Shown here one piece after another: positions 26,236-35,666 of a stretch of DNA of 64,000 bases. The position numbers were made by a program, and so were the translations under genes. The notes beneath the pieces were generated by a model. It searched no databases, was not told the DNA's origin, and worked only from the letters and a program-made list of their open reading frames with translations. The DNA is from PRS1 sp965250265. GTDB taxonomy: Bacteria; Bacteroidota; Bacteroidia; Flavobacteriales; Flavobacteriaceae. Where the stretch lies: NCBI GenBank assembly GCA_965250265.1, contig CBDFNO010000013.1:186001-250000 (forward strand), read 5' to 3'. Numbering within the stretch: position 1 is the first letter of the stretch; each line of letters opens with the position of its first letter.

Positions 26236-26284
26236 AAAAGCATCAGTACTTTCCTGTAAAACAGAACAATAATCTGATGCTTTT
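26236..26284. terminator. Hairpin with A/T flanks, possible bidirectional terminator
   Basis: Perfect 11-base arms AAAAGCATCAG (26236-26246) and CTGATGCTTTT (26274-26284). The 27-base loop itself contains a small CTGT-AAA-ACAG hairpin. A run of A before and T/A-rich bases after fit a terminator readable on either strand. Confidence 0.5.
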
Positions 26285-26338
26285 CTAAAAAAATTGATTA
26301 ATAGCGTCATAAATATAAAACTTATTCTTATTGATTGT

Positions 26339-26414
26339 GAGATTTTTCGACAAAAAGCATTAAATAAAGATTAAGCGCAATAATGTTAATTATTACGCCC
26401 AATCAACAAATCTC
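26339..26414 (-). terminator. Extended stem-loop downstream of the MORN-repeat gene
   Basis: An inner stem GCGCAATAAT (26375-26384) and ATTATTACGC (26389-26398) has one mismatch and a 4-base loop. It is enclosed by GATT/AATC and by GAGATTT (26339-26345) with AAATCTC (26408-26414). It is positioned 46 bases beyond the MORN gene stop. Confidence 0.4.
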
Positions 26415-26459
26415 AACAACAAGATTTTACTTTAAAAATCAGATTGGTTTGAACTTATT

Positions 26460-28088
26460 CTAAAACGGAGTGGTCAATGTTCCGTTAGTCCAAATACCAA
26501 TTTGTGTTTTCATATTAGTATCTTGATATTCTCCTCTTCCGTTATATTTTCCGTTCGACCACTGCCCTCCATAATATCCTCCATTTATAAAAAAGAACCT
26601 TCCATTACCATGAAACCTATTTTGGCTATTAAACATGCCATTATACTTATCGCCGTTCGAAAATAAATAAATCCCCATATACATATGTCCGTTCTTAAAA
26701 AAGCCAGTAAATTGGTCGCCATTAGACCATTTATAGCGTCCGTATTTGTTTTGGCAATCTCCTGTAACGCAACCAGTGCTAACACCAGAATTTATGATGA
26801 ATGTATAAGGAGTTTGGAGGTTTCCATCTTTATAAATACCTCGACTCCACTTTCCATTATACAAATTTGTTCCATAGCCATTTAATTTTCCATTTTTAAA
26901 TTCTCCAATCATTTCATCCTTTTCATTATAAAAATAAACGCCATAACCATTCATTTCGCCATATTTCCACCAACCAATATACTTTCCAGCCTTACTCCAA
27001 TTGTACATTCCATATCCAGACTTTTTACCATTTTCCCAAAACCCAGTATAAAAACCATTATCATAATTCCATTTTCCCCAACCGTTGTTACAATCTCCAG
27101 ATACACAACCTGTTGTTTTTTTTGGACTTATATCACGGTTGTTTTCTGGGACAGTATTTGGTGTTTTAGCAGTTTTTACATTATTGGCATTTTTATTTCC
27201 TTTTTCTGGGTCTCTTGTTGGTAATCCCAGCTTGCTGGCCTTCTGCTTAGCATTATATTTAACCGAACTTGTAATATTAGTGCTACCGGTTTTTGTACCA
27301 TCGTTATATTGAATCTCGCGAAGTGAGATCTGTTCTAATGCCCATTTTTTAGAATATTTATTATATCTGTATTCTATTCTCGATACCCAGTTGTTATTGG
27401 CATCCACTTTATATTCGTAACGTCTGTAACCAGGTGTGTTTGATATATACGCTACTTTTTCTTCTAAAAACTCATGCTTATTATAATATTTATATTGCGG
27501 GAAAAGGATAAATACATAGGTTTCTTTACCAATGTCGTTATACTCATAAGTATATGTGGATATTACTTTAGATACTTTGCTGCCACCATAAACAATCTCA
27601 TAGGTTGCATCTTTTGCGTTGTCATAATTATAGCCAGTAACTTTTTTAAGCTTACCATTAGCATAAAATTCCTCTGTACTCTCGTCTATTTTATCAGCAA
27701 AATAACCTATGTTGGTTTTATATAATTGAAAGAATTGGGAAGCATCTTTGGTTTTATTTCCTTTGTCGTAAAACTGATATGCATAGGTCATTTTGTTATA
27801 GCTATCGGTATAATAATACTTGTAAATATGTCTATAACCATATTTGGAAATATCTTCTTCGTAACTTTCTAGAAGGCCGAGTTCATTAAATTGATAAATA
27901 ACCGTTTTATAAGGTGCAACGTCCTTAATCTTAAAATCATACTGCTGTGTTGTTTCCTTAACAATTTTTACTCCTTTATTACCTAAAGTAGTTTGAAGAT
28001 CGTGTTCTTTTAAAGTTATCTTGTATCTGGTTTGCCCTAGTACAGATACGATAATAAAAAAGAATATTAAGCTTATGTAATTTTTCAT
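26460..28088 (-). CDS. Secreted MORN-repeat protein
   Basis: 542 residues with a signal peptide (1-18, ending VLGQ). The first half is a YD-repeat-like beta series (ESYEEDISKYGYRH, EFYANGKLKKVTGY). After a low-complexity linker rich in K, N and T (about 283-325) come MORN-type repeats (GFWENGKKSGYGMYNW, GEFKNGKLNGYGTNLY, GQWSNGKYNGRGEYQ). Two repeats open with an unusual paired-cysteine motif, GCVSGDC and GCVTGDC. It follows the beta-propeller gene by 37 bases and is the last gene of a three-gene exported set. The function is unknown; MORN repeats usually bind membranes or proteins. Confidence 0.75.
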   Translation of the reverse strand: MKNYISLIFFFIIVSVLGQTRYKITLKEHDLQTTLGNKGVKIVKETTQQYDFKIKDVAPYKTVIYQFNELGLLESYEEDISKYGYRHIYKYYYTDSYNKMTYAYQFYDKGNKTKDASQFFQLYKTNIGYFADKIDESTEEFYANGKLKKVTGYNYDNAKDATYEIVYGGSKVSKVISTYTYEYNDIGKETYVFILFPQYKYYNKHEFLEEKVAYISNTPGYRRYEYKVDANNNWVSRIEYRYNKYSKKWALEQISLREIQYNDGTKTGSTNITSSVKYNAKQKASKLGLPTRDPEKGNKNANNVKTAKTPNTVPENNRDISPKKTTGCVSGDCNNGWGKWNYDNGFYTGFWENGKKSGYGMYNWSKAGKYIGWWKYGEMNGYGVYFYNEKDEMIGEFKNGKLNGYGTNLYNGKWSRGIYKDGNLQTPYTFIINSGVSTGCVTGDCQNKYGRYKWSNGDQFTGFFKNGHMYMGIYLFSNGDKYNGMFNSQNRFHGNGRFFFINGGYYGGQWSNGKYNGRGEYQDTNMKTQIGIWTNGTLTTPF

Positions 28089-28125
28089 AATATATCATAT
28101 TTAGGATATTACTAAAACTCAACTA

Positions 28126-29967
28126 TTATTTCTTTAGGTTGTATGTCATTATCGAACTTCCTTTACCAAAATACAAAACACCTGCAAATTCATCAACCTC
28201 ATACATTGGGTTTTTATCTTTAATCAAAACTTCGTTTAAGGTATCTCCAGAATCTTTATCAACTTTCACTAAGCCAACTCCTCCATCTACTTTTGTAAGG
28301 ATAAAAGCTGCATTCTCTGTTGCCTTAGATGCTTTAAAACGTTTAGCCATTTCAGTAAAGGCAGCATCACCTAGTTTACTCCAATTATCCGCTTGCTGCT
28401 GATGATAAGTTGTAGTTGAACTATATGGTCCTAAAGCAACACTTGAAGCACCAGCTCGATAGCTATGTGCTGCATTCGCTGTCACAGATGCAGCTGTTAC
28501 AGCGGCTAGCAAAACAACACTAAATGCACTTTTACCTGGCGCTCTGTGATATACATGCCAATCTTCTTCTCCATTAGCATCAAGCATCATCAAGTTCTGT
28601 GAGGATGTTAGCAAAATACCACCTGATCTTACTTCAATATCTGAAGGTGCTTCCTTCCCGTCAAACTTAATACTAGAATTAATAAGATTAAACTCTCCAT
28701 TTTCACCATCAATTTCATAAACACCGTCACTACAAGTAATTAAAAATCTATTCCGTGCCTCTTCAAACGTTGAAGCTACAGATTTGGTTTTTTTATACTT
28801 AATAGGTTTGCCGAAAACTGATTCTCCAGTACTCATATCTATTATATCGGTATCACTTTGAGAAATATACAATACACCTGAAGGTACACGTGCCATTAAT
28901 TGAATATTTGCACCTGTTTTTAAAGGTTTTTTCCATAGCGGAACACCATCGAAACTAATTTTATTGATTCCACCAGAAGCTACACCAAATAGGATGCCGT
29001 CATCTTCAACATAAAAATGACTTACAAAGCCTTTAGTTTTTGGTGACTTATCCCAAAGGTCAGCTCCAGAATTACTATCTAATAAATAAATTTTTGATTG
29101 GCTTTTAGCAGAAGCCAATTTCCCCAATCCTTTTTTACCGCTATTATCGATACTGGTTACAACAGCCAAACCTGCTTTTGTAAATTCAAACCGTGCCAAG
29201 TTTCCTTTTAACTTGTTTCCTTCAGCCCAAAGCAATCTCCCAGAATTTGCATCTATCTTATAAACAACTGTATTGCCTCCTTTGGTTCTAAATGCATAAA
29301 CCTCATTGGTCTCATCATCGCTTGAAATACTTGTTGCATTCTTAACATCCGATGTCCATTTTACAGTTCCAGTAGCAATATCATAACACTCTACATTTTT
29401 TACGCCTGGAATAATAATATTACTTCCCATTATATCAGGTCGTCCTACCATAATATTTGTGGCTCGACGTTCAAATACATTTACAAGTTTTCCGGTTTTT
29501 AAATCATATAACCCAACACCTTGCTTATATTTTCCATCGTCCATCTTTTTCGCACCATTAACCACAAACATCATTTCTGGGCCAATAAAATGACGGCTAG
29601 AAACACCACCTTTCCAATCTTCACCTTTAGAATCGAAGACCATTTTCCCCTTAACAACATCAATTACCGCTGTATGCTGTATAATTCCTCTTGGTTTAAT
29701 AATTAAATAAGGTGTTCCCGGAACTGGTTCTAAGTTTTCTTCTTTTACTCTTTTTAATCTGTCTATCTTAAAAAAAGGTGTTGTCTCGTTAGGTTTTATG
29801 CCTACTAGTGCTTCTCCCGTTGAAGCCACTAATACACCTGATTCGGTTAGCATCATCCATTTAACACTACCATCAAAATTGTATTGATTTTCTGGGCTTT
29901 GTGCCTGAATTGCTGTTACTAATAATACTCCCACTATTAGTAACATAAATTGATTAATTGTTCTCAT
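28126..29967 (-). CDS. Secreted PQQ-like beta-propeller protein
   Basis: 613 residues, signal peptide 1-22 (ending AIQA). The body reads as repeated beta-propeller blades of the PQQ/BamB-like kind (DLKTGKLVNVFERR, DIATGTVKWTSDV, DANSGRLLWAEGN, DSNSGADLWDKSP). At about 483-510 a hydrophobic, alanine-rich segment (FSVVLLAAVTAASVTANAA) breaks the propeller and could insert in a membrane. A further stretch of propeller-like strands closes the protein. It is not BamB by size or context. It lies between a lipoprotein and the MORN protein on the same strand, with 24 and 37 bases between genes, and all three are exported. The role is unknown. Confidence 0.75.
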   Translation of the reverse strand: MRTINQFMLLIVGVLLVTAIQAQSPENQYNFDGSVKWMMLTESGVLVASTGEALVGIKPNETTPFFKIDRLKRVKEENLEPVPGTPYLIIKPRGIIQHTAVIDVVKGKMVFDSKGEDWKGGVSSRHFIGPEMMFVVNGAKKMDDGKYKQGVGLYDLKTGKLVNVFERRATNIMVGRPDIMGSNIIIPGVKNVECYDIATGTVKWTSDVKNATSISSDDETNEVYAFRTKGGNTVVYKIDANSGRLLWAEGNKLKGNLARFEFTKAGLAVVTSIDNSGKKGLGKLASAKSQSKIYLLDSNSGADLWDKSPKTKGFVSHFYVEDDGILFGVASGGINKISFDGVPLWKKPLKTGANIQLMARVPSGVLYISQSDTDIIDMSTGESVFGKPIKYKKTKSVASTFEEARNRFLITCSDGVYEIDGENGEFNLINSSIKFDGKEAPSDIEVRSGGILLTSSQNLMMLDANGEEDWHVYHRAPGKSAFSVVLLAAVTAASVTANAAHSYRAGASSVALGPYSSTTTYHQQQADNWSKLGDAAFTEMAKRFKASKATENAAFILTKVDGGVGLVKVDKDSGDTLNEVLIKDKNPMYEVDEFAGVLYFGKGSSIMTYNLKK

Positions 29968-29991
29968 TGTTGAATTGTTTTATGTTGAAAT

Positions 29992-30510
29992 TTAAGTTGT
30001 TTGTTTGCTTAAATTAAATGACCCATCTGTAATTACTTTTTGGCTATTGTCATTTGCATTCTTACCAGTAAACTCAAATGTCCCTTTAACATTATCGGAA
30101 GTTTCTTCAGATACAGAAACAGACCCATTAATTGAAGTATTATATGGAGCTTGCCATGATTGAGTATTTGATGGGTTGCTAACATCAGTTTCTATATAAA
30201 TAGCTACACTAAAACCAGTCGTATTACCATCTATATTATATGTCCCTGTTCCAGTATAACCATTAATGGTAATAACAAACCCTATTCCATTTGCATCTGT
30301 TCCTTGCAAAATAAGAGTACTTGTTGAAGCAACTAAAGTTGCTTGAGATGCAAGCTCGATGGAAGTGACTGTGGTTCCATCTACTTTTGCAGTCATTGTT
30401 CCTGCTCCTGCGTTTCCACCATCTCCACCATCATCATCGCTTGAGCATCCTACTAATGTTACTAATGATCCAATCATTATAAATAACATAAGTGTTTTAA
30501 AATTTTTCAT
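29992..30510 (-). CDS. Lipoprotein resembling DUF6252
   Basis: 172 residues. The signal ends in a lipobox LVTLVGC with Cys22, followed by an acidic/glycine spacer (SSDDDGGDGGNAGAG). The mature part begins MTAKVDGTTV, with strand-turn pairs ITINGYTGTGTYNI and a final KGTFEFTGKNAN, a pattern I associate with the flavobacterial DUF6252-type lipoproteins. It is the first gene of the exported set and has a candidate regulator site 59 bases upstream of its start. The function is unknown. Confidence 0.75.
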   Translation of the reverse strand: MKNFKTLMLFIMIGSLVTLVGCSSDDDGGDGGNAGAGTMTAKVDGTTVTSIELASQATLVASTSTLILQGTDANGIGFVITINGYTGTGTYNIDGNTTGFSVAIYIETDVSNPSNTQSWQAPYNTSINGSVSVSEETSDNVKGTFEFTGKNANDNSQKVITDGSFNLSKQTT

Positions 30511-30550
30511 TCTTTAAATATTTTGGATTAATAATATTTCAAAAATGCAA

Positions 30551-30587
30551 TAAAAATAAAGTGAAATCAATACGATAAATTACGTAT
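30551..30587 (-). promoter_or_regulatory. Candidate regulator site and promoter of the lipoprotein operon
   Basis: AATACGATAAATTACGTAT at 30569-30587 is an ATACG-N8-CGTAT inverted repeat, matching the site before the response regulator gene at 17 of 19 bases. A minus-strand TATTTTTA (30551-30558) could be the -7 box, which would centre the repeat near -35, an activator position. Confidence 0.5.
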
Positions 30588-30632
30588 ATTTTTGATTTAA
30601 TATTGAGTAATATCGAATTACAATTTAAGGTT

Positions 30633-31577
30633 TTAAAATGTAATATGTGGGATTTTAGATTGCAATTGTATCTTTTTTTTCTCTAAATTAAGAAGAAATT
30701 GCTGATGAGAAATTGAATTTGGATTAAACGGTCTATGAAGTAATCCCTTTTGGATAGTATCTACTTCATCCATAGTAGCAGAAGCATCTTCAGATATCCA
30801 AACCTGTTGAAACTTGTTCCATATATAATTTATGGCTGTAATACTTGGATGTATCATATCATCTGCATAAAAACGATAGTCTCTTAACTCGTCCATCATA
30901 ATTTCGTAAGAAGGGAAATAGGATGAATTAGAAAGCTTATGTTGATGTATTGCTGTAATCAAATGTGATTTACTTTGTTGGTTTTGCACAAATCCATCTT
31001 TAAGATGCCTAACTGGAGAAACGGTATAAATAAAATGAACATTAGAATTTATAGAAAGTATTTGCCTTTCAATATTTTCTAAACTTGAAGTAATTTTATC
31101 TACAGATAAAATCTCTTTTTTGAATTTCTTATGAGGTACTTTATGACAGTTAGCCACAATTTGGTTGTTCTCAATAAAACGATAAGCCCAAGCTGTTCCA
31201 AGTGTGATAATAATATGTGTAGTTTCGCGTATCTGATTATTTGTTAATTTAACCTTCTCGTTTAAATCCAACAATAATTGCTCTTCAGAAGTATTACTTA
31301 AAATAGAATGCGCATCAAAACAATGCCATTGTTCATTATGAAAAAAGATATCCTTTTTTGAAAATTTATTATTTGCAACAGCATTAGTTACAAGGGTTTC
31401 AATGGATTTGGGATGAAATAAAATTCCAAAAGGATTAATAGTATTCTTAAATTTGAAATATTCTAATTTATCCCCAATATTTTCAACGAAACACGAACCT
31501 ATAAGCAAAACTTTAGAGTTGTAATCTATTTGATTATTTAATTGTGGCTGTAATGGTATTTTGGTTTGAAGATCCAA
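30633..31577 (-). CDS. GSCFA family protein
   Basis: 314 residues with the family signature LLIGSCFVENIGDKL near residue 24, followed by NPFGILFHP, ITLGTAWAY and TVSPVRHLKDG, and a HPS motif near the end (DDMIHPS). GSCFA proteins are related to SGNH/GDSL hydrolases; the Ser of GSC and the His of DMIHPS would be the catalytic pair. The start is TTG at 31577, 2 bases after the alaS stop; the next Met is past residue 200, so TTG must be right. It is probably translated with alaS. The substrate is not known. Confidence 0.88.
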   Translation of the reverse strand: MDLQTKIPLQPQLNNQIDYNSKVLLIGSCFVENIGDKLEYFKFKNTINPFGILFHPKSIETLVTNAVANNKFSKKDIFFHNEQWHCFDAHSILSNTSEEQLLLDLNEKVKLTNNQIRETTHIIITLGTAWAYRFIENNQIVANCHKVPHKKFKKEILSVDKITSSLENIERQILSINSNVHFIYTVSPVRHLKDGFVQNQQSKSHLITAIHQHKLSNSSYFPSYEIMMDELRDYRFYADDMIHPSITAINYIWNKFQQVWISEDASATMDEVDTIQKGLLHRPFNPNSISHQQFLLNLEKKKIQLQSKIPHITF

Positions 31578-31579
31578 AA

Positions 31580-34192
31580 CTAATTTATATAATTCCTAGC
31601 AGCTTCTAATGCTTCTTTAATTCCATCAGGATTTTTTCCTCCAGCAGTAGCATAGAATGGTTGTCCTCCTCCACCTCCAAGTATATACTTCCCAAGTTCT
31701 CGAACTATATTACCTGCATCTAAATTTTTTGTTTTTACTAATTCCTTAGAAATATAACAAGATAGCATTACTTTTCCATCTTGTTCAGTTGCAAATACTA
31801 AAAATAAATTGTTATAATCTTTTCCTAATTCAAACGATAAATCCTTTAAACCAGAAGCATCTAAATCTAATTGTTTTGCTAATAATTGAACACCATTAAC
31901 TTCGACAAGTTCATTTATAAGCTCACCTTTTAGGTTTCTAGCCTTATCCTTTAAAAACTCTTGAATCTGATTCTTTAAGTTTGCATTTTCATTCTGCAAA
32001 TCGGTAACGGCTTTTACAGGATTCTTTGCATTATTTAATAAATCCTTTATTTCAAAAAATGCTCTGTTATTTTCAAAATAAAAATCTTTTACAGCATCAT
32101 ATGTTATCGCTTCAATACGACGAATCCCAGCAGCAATTGCACTTTCCGATCTTATTTTAAAATGCCATATATCAGCAGTATTTTGCACATGTGTTCCACC
32201 ACAAAGTTCTATAGACTGTCCAAAACGAATAGTGCGAACAGCATCTCCATATTTTTCACCAAATAAAGCTATAGCTCCATCTTGTAAAGCATTTTCCATT
32301 GAGATACTTCTATTCTCTTCTAAAGGAAGTTTGCCATCAATACGAGCATTTACAAAATTTTCAACATCGCGCAATTGTTCTACTGTTACTTTAGCAAAAT
32401 GTGAAAAATCAAAGCGAAAATATTTTGAATGTACAGCACTTCCTTTTTGTTCTACGTGCTCTCCTAAAACTTCTCTTAAGGCTTGATGTAATAAGTGTGT
32501 AGCAGTATGATTACAAGCTGTTCTGTAACGCTGTTTTCCATCTACAACGGCTTTAAAGGTTTCATCAATGTGTTTTGGTAAATTCTTAGTAAAATGAATA
32601 ATAACATTGTTTTCTTTTTTAGTATCTAAAATGTAAACAATATCTCCATGGGCATCTTCGAGATAGCCTTTATCACCTACTTGACCTCCACCTTCAGCAT
32701 AAAATGGTGTTTTATTAAATACCACCTGATACAATTCTCCGTCTTTTTTTGAAGAAATTTTTCTATATCTGGTTAATTTAACTTGAGCTTCTAGTGTATC
32801 ATAACCTACAAACTCTTCCTCACAATCATCAATTAAAACCGTCCAATCATCCGTTGACATTTCACTTGCTGTTCTTGAACGTGATTTTTGCTTCTCTAAT
32901 TCTTCTTTAAAACCTGCTTCATCTAAACTTAAACCCTTTTCGTTTAAGATTAGAGCTGTTAAATCGATTGGAAAACCATAGGTGTCATAAAGTTCAAAAG
33001 CTTTTTTCCCTGAAATTTCTTCACCTCTAGTATTCTTAATTATTTTATCTAATAAAATTAATCCTTGGTCTAGCGTACGTAAGAAAGAAGCTTCTTCTTC
33101 TTTAATAACATTTTCTATAAGTTGTTTTTGGTTTTTTAATTCGGGAAATGTAGTTCCCATTTTTTTACTTAATATTTCAACCAACCTGTAGATAAATGGT
33201 TCTTTTTTGTCTAAAAAAGTAAATCCGTAACGTACAGCACGACGTAAAATTCTACGAATTACATAACCTGCACCAGTATTACTTGGTAATTGGCCATCAG
33301 CAATAGAAAAAGCTACTGCTCGAACATGATCTGCAATAACACGTATAGCAATGTCGGTCTTTTCAACTTTTCCATATGTTGTATTAGTAATTGTTTCAAT
33401 CTCACGAATAATTGGAGTAAACACATCTGTATCGTAATTGGATTGTACATTTTGCAGCACCATACACAATCGTTCAAAACCCATTCCTGTATCTATATGC
33501 TTATTTGGCAAATTCTCCAAAGAACCATTAGCTTTTCGGTTGTATTGCATAAAAACCAAATTCCATATCTCTACCACATGTGGATGGTCTTTATTTACCA
33601 AATTTTTCCCAGGAACCTTGATCTTTTCTTCCTCACTGCGTATATCGACATGAATCTCGCTACATGGACCACAAGGTCCTTGTTCACCCATTTCCCAAAA
33701 GTTGTCTTTTTTGTTTCCAAAAAGGATATGATCTTTTTGAATCGTAGCTTTCCAAAAATCGTAAGCTTCTTTATCCATTGGAAGATTATCTTCTTTATCG
33801 CCTTCAAAAACAGTAACATATAAATTATCTTTATTTAATCTGTAAACCTCTGTTAATAACTCCCAAGCCCAAGCTATAGCTTCCTTTTTAAAGTAATCTC
33901 CAAAACTCCAATTACCCAACATCTCGAAAAACGTGTGGTGATACTTATCATAACCCACTTCCTCCAAATCATTATGTTTACCCGAAACACGTAGGCATTT
34001 TTGAGTGTCTGCTATCCTGTTGTGTTTTGGTTTTGCATTCCCTAAAAAATATTCTTTAAATGGCGCCATGCCAGAATTCACAAACATTAATGTTGGATCA
34101 TCTTTTAACACCATTGGTGCTGAGGGAACAATAGCATGTTGTTTATCCTTAAAAAAGTTTAAAAATTTAGTGCGAATGTCTTGAGACTTCAT
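31580..34192 (-). CDS. alaS: Alanyl-tRNA synthetase
   Basis: 870 residues, the full bacterial length. The catalytic domain carries VNSGMAPFK and the class II motifs (HHTFFEMLGNWSFGDYF). The editing domain has HTATHLLH and CGGTH, whose His and Cys bind zinc, and the C-terminal dimerisation domain ends GGGGGQPFYATAGG. The start is ATG 34192; the longer frame starts at TTG 34198 and adds only two residues. It is followed closely by the GSCFA gene. Confidence 0.97.
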   Translation of the reverse strand: MKSQDIRTKFLNFFKDKQHAIVPSAPMVLKDDPTLMFVNSGMAPFKEYFLGNAKPKHNRIADTQKCLRVSGKHNDLEEVGYDKYHHTFFEMLGNWSFGDYFKKEAIAWAWELLTEVYRLNKDNLYVTVFEGDKEDNLPMDKEAYDFWKATIQKDHILFGNKKDNFWEMGEQGPCGPCSEIHVDIRSEEEKIKVPGKNLVNKDHPHVVEIWNLVFMQYNRKANGSLENLPNKHIDTGMGFERLCMVLQNVQSNYDTDVFTPIIREIETITNTTYGKVEKTDIAIRVIADHVRAVAFSIADGQLPSNTGAGYVIRRILRRAVRYGFTFLDKKEPFIYRLVEILSKKMGTTFPELKNQKQLIENVIKEEEASFLRTLDQGLILLDKIIKNTRGEEISGKKAFELYDTYGFPIDLTALILNEKGLSLDEAGFKEELEKQKSRSRTASEMSTDDWTVLIDDCEEEFVGYDTLEAQVKLTRYRKISSKKDGELYQVVFNKTPFYAEGGGQVGDKGYLEDAHGDIVYILDTKKENNVIIHFTKNLPKHIDETFKAVVDGKQRYRTACNHTATHLLHQALREVLGEHVEQKGSAVHSKYFRFDFSHFAKVTVEQLRDVENFVNARIDGKLPLEENRSISMENALQDGAIALFGEKYGDAVRTIRFGQSIELCGGTHVQNTADIWHFKIRSESAIAAGIRRIEAITYDAVKDFYFENNRAFFEIKDLLNNAKNPVKAVTDLQNENANLKNQIQEFLKDKARNLKGELINELVEVNGVQLLAKQLDLDASGLKDLSFELGKDYNNLFLVFATEQDGKVMLSCYISKELVKTKNLDAGNIVRELGKYILGGGGGQPFYATAGGKNPDGIKEALEAARNYIN

Positions 34193-34300
34193 ATTCAATT
34201 ATTAATAAGCTTGTTTCTATTAAATTACTTTAAGTCTGAAACAATTTATATATTTGTGATTCGTTCTAATAAGTCTTGCAAAAATAGAACTTTTTAAGAT

Positions 34301-35272
34301 ATGTCTAAAGTAAAATATTATTACGATTCTGAAACACTTTCTTATCGCAAAATAGAGCGAAAAAAAAGAACAACCTTTAAATACATTTTTGTTTTTTTAA
34401 CAGCAGCTGGATTATTTGGTTTTTTATTTGTACTCATTGCAAGTCAATATTTTGAATCCCCAAAAGAAAAAGCTTTAGCTAGAGAGTTACAAAATATGGA
34501 ACTACAATATGAATTCCTCAATAAAAAAATGGATGAAGCCTCTATTGTTTTAGAAAATGTTGAAGAGCGTGACAATACCATTTACAGATTATATTTTGAA
34601 GCTAACCCAATTCCTGAAGAACAACGTAAAGCAGGTTTTGGTGGAATTAATAGATATAAAGATCTTGAGGGTTACGATAATTCCAAATTAATTATATCTA
34701 CTAGTAAACGTTTAGATATTATTTTAAAACAAATTGTAGTACAATCTAAATCACTTGATGAAATAGCTGTTCTTGCCGAAGACAAAGAAAAATTTTTAGA
34801 AGCAATTCCAGCCATCCAACCAGTAAAAAATGATGATCTAACACGGATGGCTTCTGGTTATGGCCGTAGAACTGATCCTTTTACTAAAGCTAGAAAAATG
34901 CATTGGGGAATGGATTTTACTGCACCAAGAGGTACACCAATTTATGCAGCTGGAGATGGTATTGTTAAACGTGCTGATGCTGGATCTACAGGTTATGGAA
35001 GACATATTAGAATAGATCATGGTTATGGTTATGTGAGCTTGTATGCGCACTTGTACAAATACAATGTTAAAAAGAACCAAAAAGTAAAACGTGGTGATTT
35101 AATTGGTTTTGTTGGGAGTACTGGACGCTCAGAAGCACCACATTTACACTATGAAATTTTTAAAGATAAGCAGCGTATAAATCCAATTAATTTCTACTAT
35201 GGCAACTTGTCTGCTAAAGAATTTAGCGAGTTGTTAGCCAAAGCATCTTTAGAAAATCAATCTCTAGATTAA
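34301..35272 (+). CDS. M23-family peptidase, membrane anchored
   Basis: 323 residues. A cytoplasmic basic N-terminus precedes one transmembrane helix (about 27-49), then a coiled region (55-100) and a LytM/M23 domain. All four active-site residues are present: His201 and Asp205 (MHWGMDF), His249 (YAH) and His282 (HLHYE). It should cut peptidoglycan cross-links in the periplasm. It diverges from alaS and is followed 2 bases later by the MerR-type regulator. Confidence 0.92.
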   Translation: MSKVKYYYDSETLSYRKIERKKRTTFKYIFVFLTAAGLFGFLFVLIASQYFESPKEKALARELQNMELQYEFLNKKMDEASIVLENVEERDNTIYRLYFEANPIPEEQRKAGFGGINRYKDLEGYDNSKLIISTSKRLDIILKQIVVQSKSLDEIAVLAEDKEKFLEAIPAIQPVKNDDLTRMASGYGRRTDPFTKARKMHWGMDFTAPRGTPIYAAGDGIVKRADAGSTGYGRHIRIDHGYGYVSLYAHLYKYNVKKNQKVKRGDLIGFVGSTGRSEAPHLHYEIFKDKQRINPINFYYGNLSAKEFSELLAKASLENQSLD

Positions 35273-35274
35273 AA

Positions 35275-35604
35275 ATGTATATAGAATTACCCGAAAAACG
35301 TTATTATGGTATTGGCGAAGTTGCCAGAGCATTTGGTGTTAATACATCTCTAGTCCGTTTTTGGGAAAAAGAGTTTGATGTTTTAAAGCCAAAAAAGAAT
35401 GCTAAAGGCAACCGTAAATTTACTCCAGAGGATATAAAAAATCTTAAATTTATCTACCATCTTGTAAAAGAGCGTGGCTTCACGCTCGAAGGCGCCAAAA
35501 CACATCTTAAAGAAGAAAAGAAAAAATCACTTTCTAACTTTGAGATTATCAGCAAATTAGAAGATGTCAAAAATCAATTAGTCAAAATAAAAAATAATTT
35601 GTAA
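35275..35604 (+). CDS. MerR-family transcriptional regulator, short
   Basis: 109 residues: a winged helix-turn-helix (YYGIGEVARAFGVNTSLVRFWEKEF) with the wing NRKFTPEDI, then a dimerisation helix and a lysine-rich end. No effector domain and no cysteines, so no metal sensing. It starts 2 bases after the peptidase stop, an arrangement often kept in Flavobacteriaceae. The target is not known. Confidence 0.88.
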   Translation: MYIELPEKRYYGIGEVARAFGVNTSLVRFWEKEFDVLKPKKNAKGNRKFTPEDIKNLKFIYHLVKERGFTLEGAKTHLKEEKKKSLSNFEIISKLEDVKNQLVKIKNNL

Positions 35605-35666
35605 CATTTTTTAATTAGTCCCTACTTATCTATTGTAGTTATTAAACATATAAAAAACATCATATT

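Larger units (their letters stand above)
26061..26459. other. Non-coding interval rich in small inverted repeats
   Basis: No gene is seen in these 399 bases between the kinase (start 26060) and the MORN-repeat gene (end 26460). They hold four separate inverted repeats: AAACTAC-TTC-GTAGTTT (26153-26169), ACTAAC-AC-GTTAGT (26175-26188), the hairpin 26236-26284 and the extended stem 26339-26414. The last two can serve as terminators for the MORN gene, the first two as regulatory sites for the kinase gene. Confidence 0.6.
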
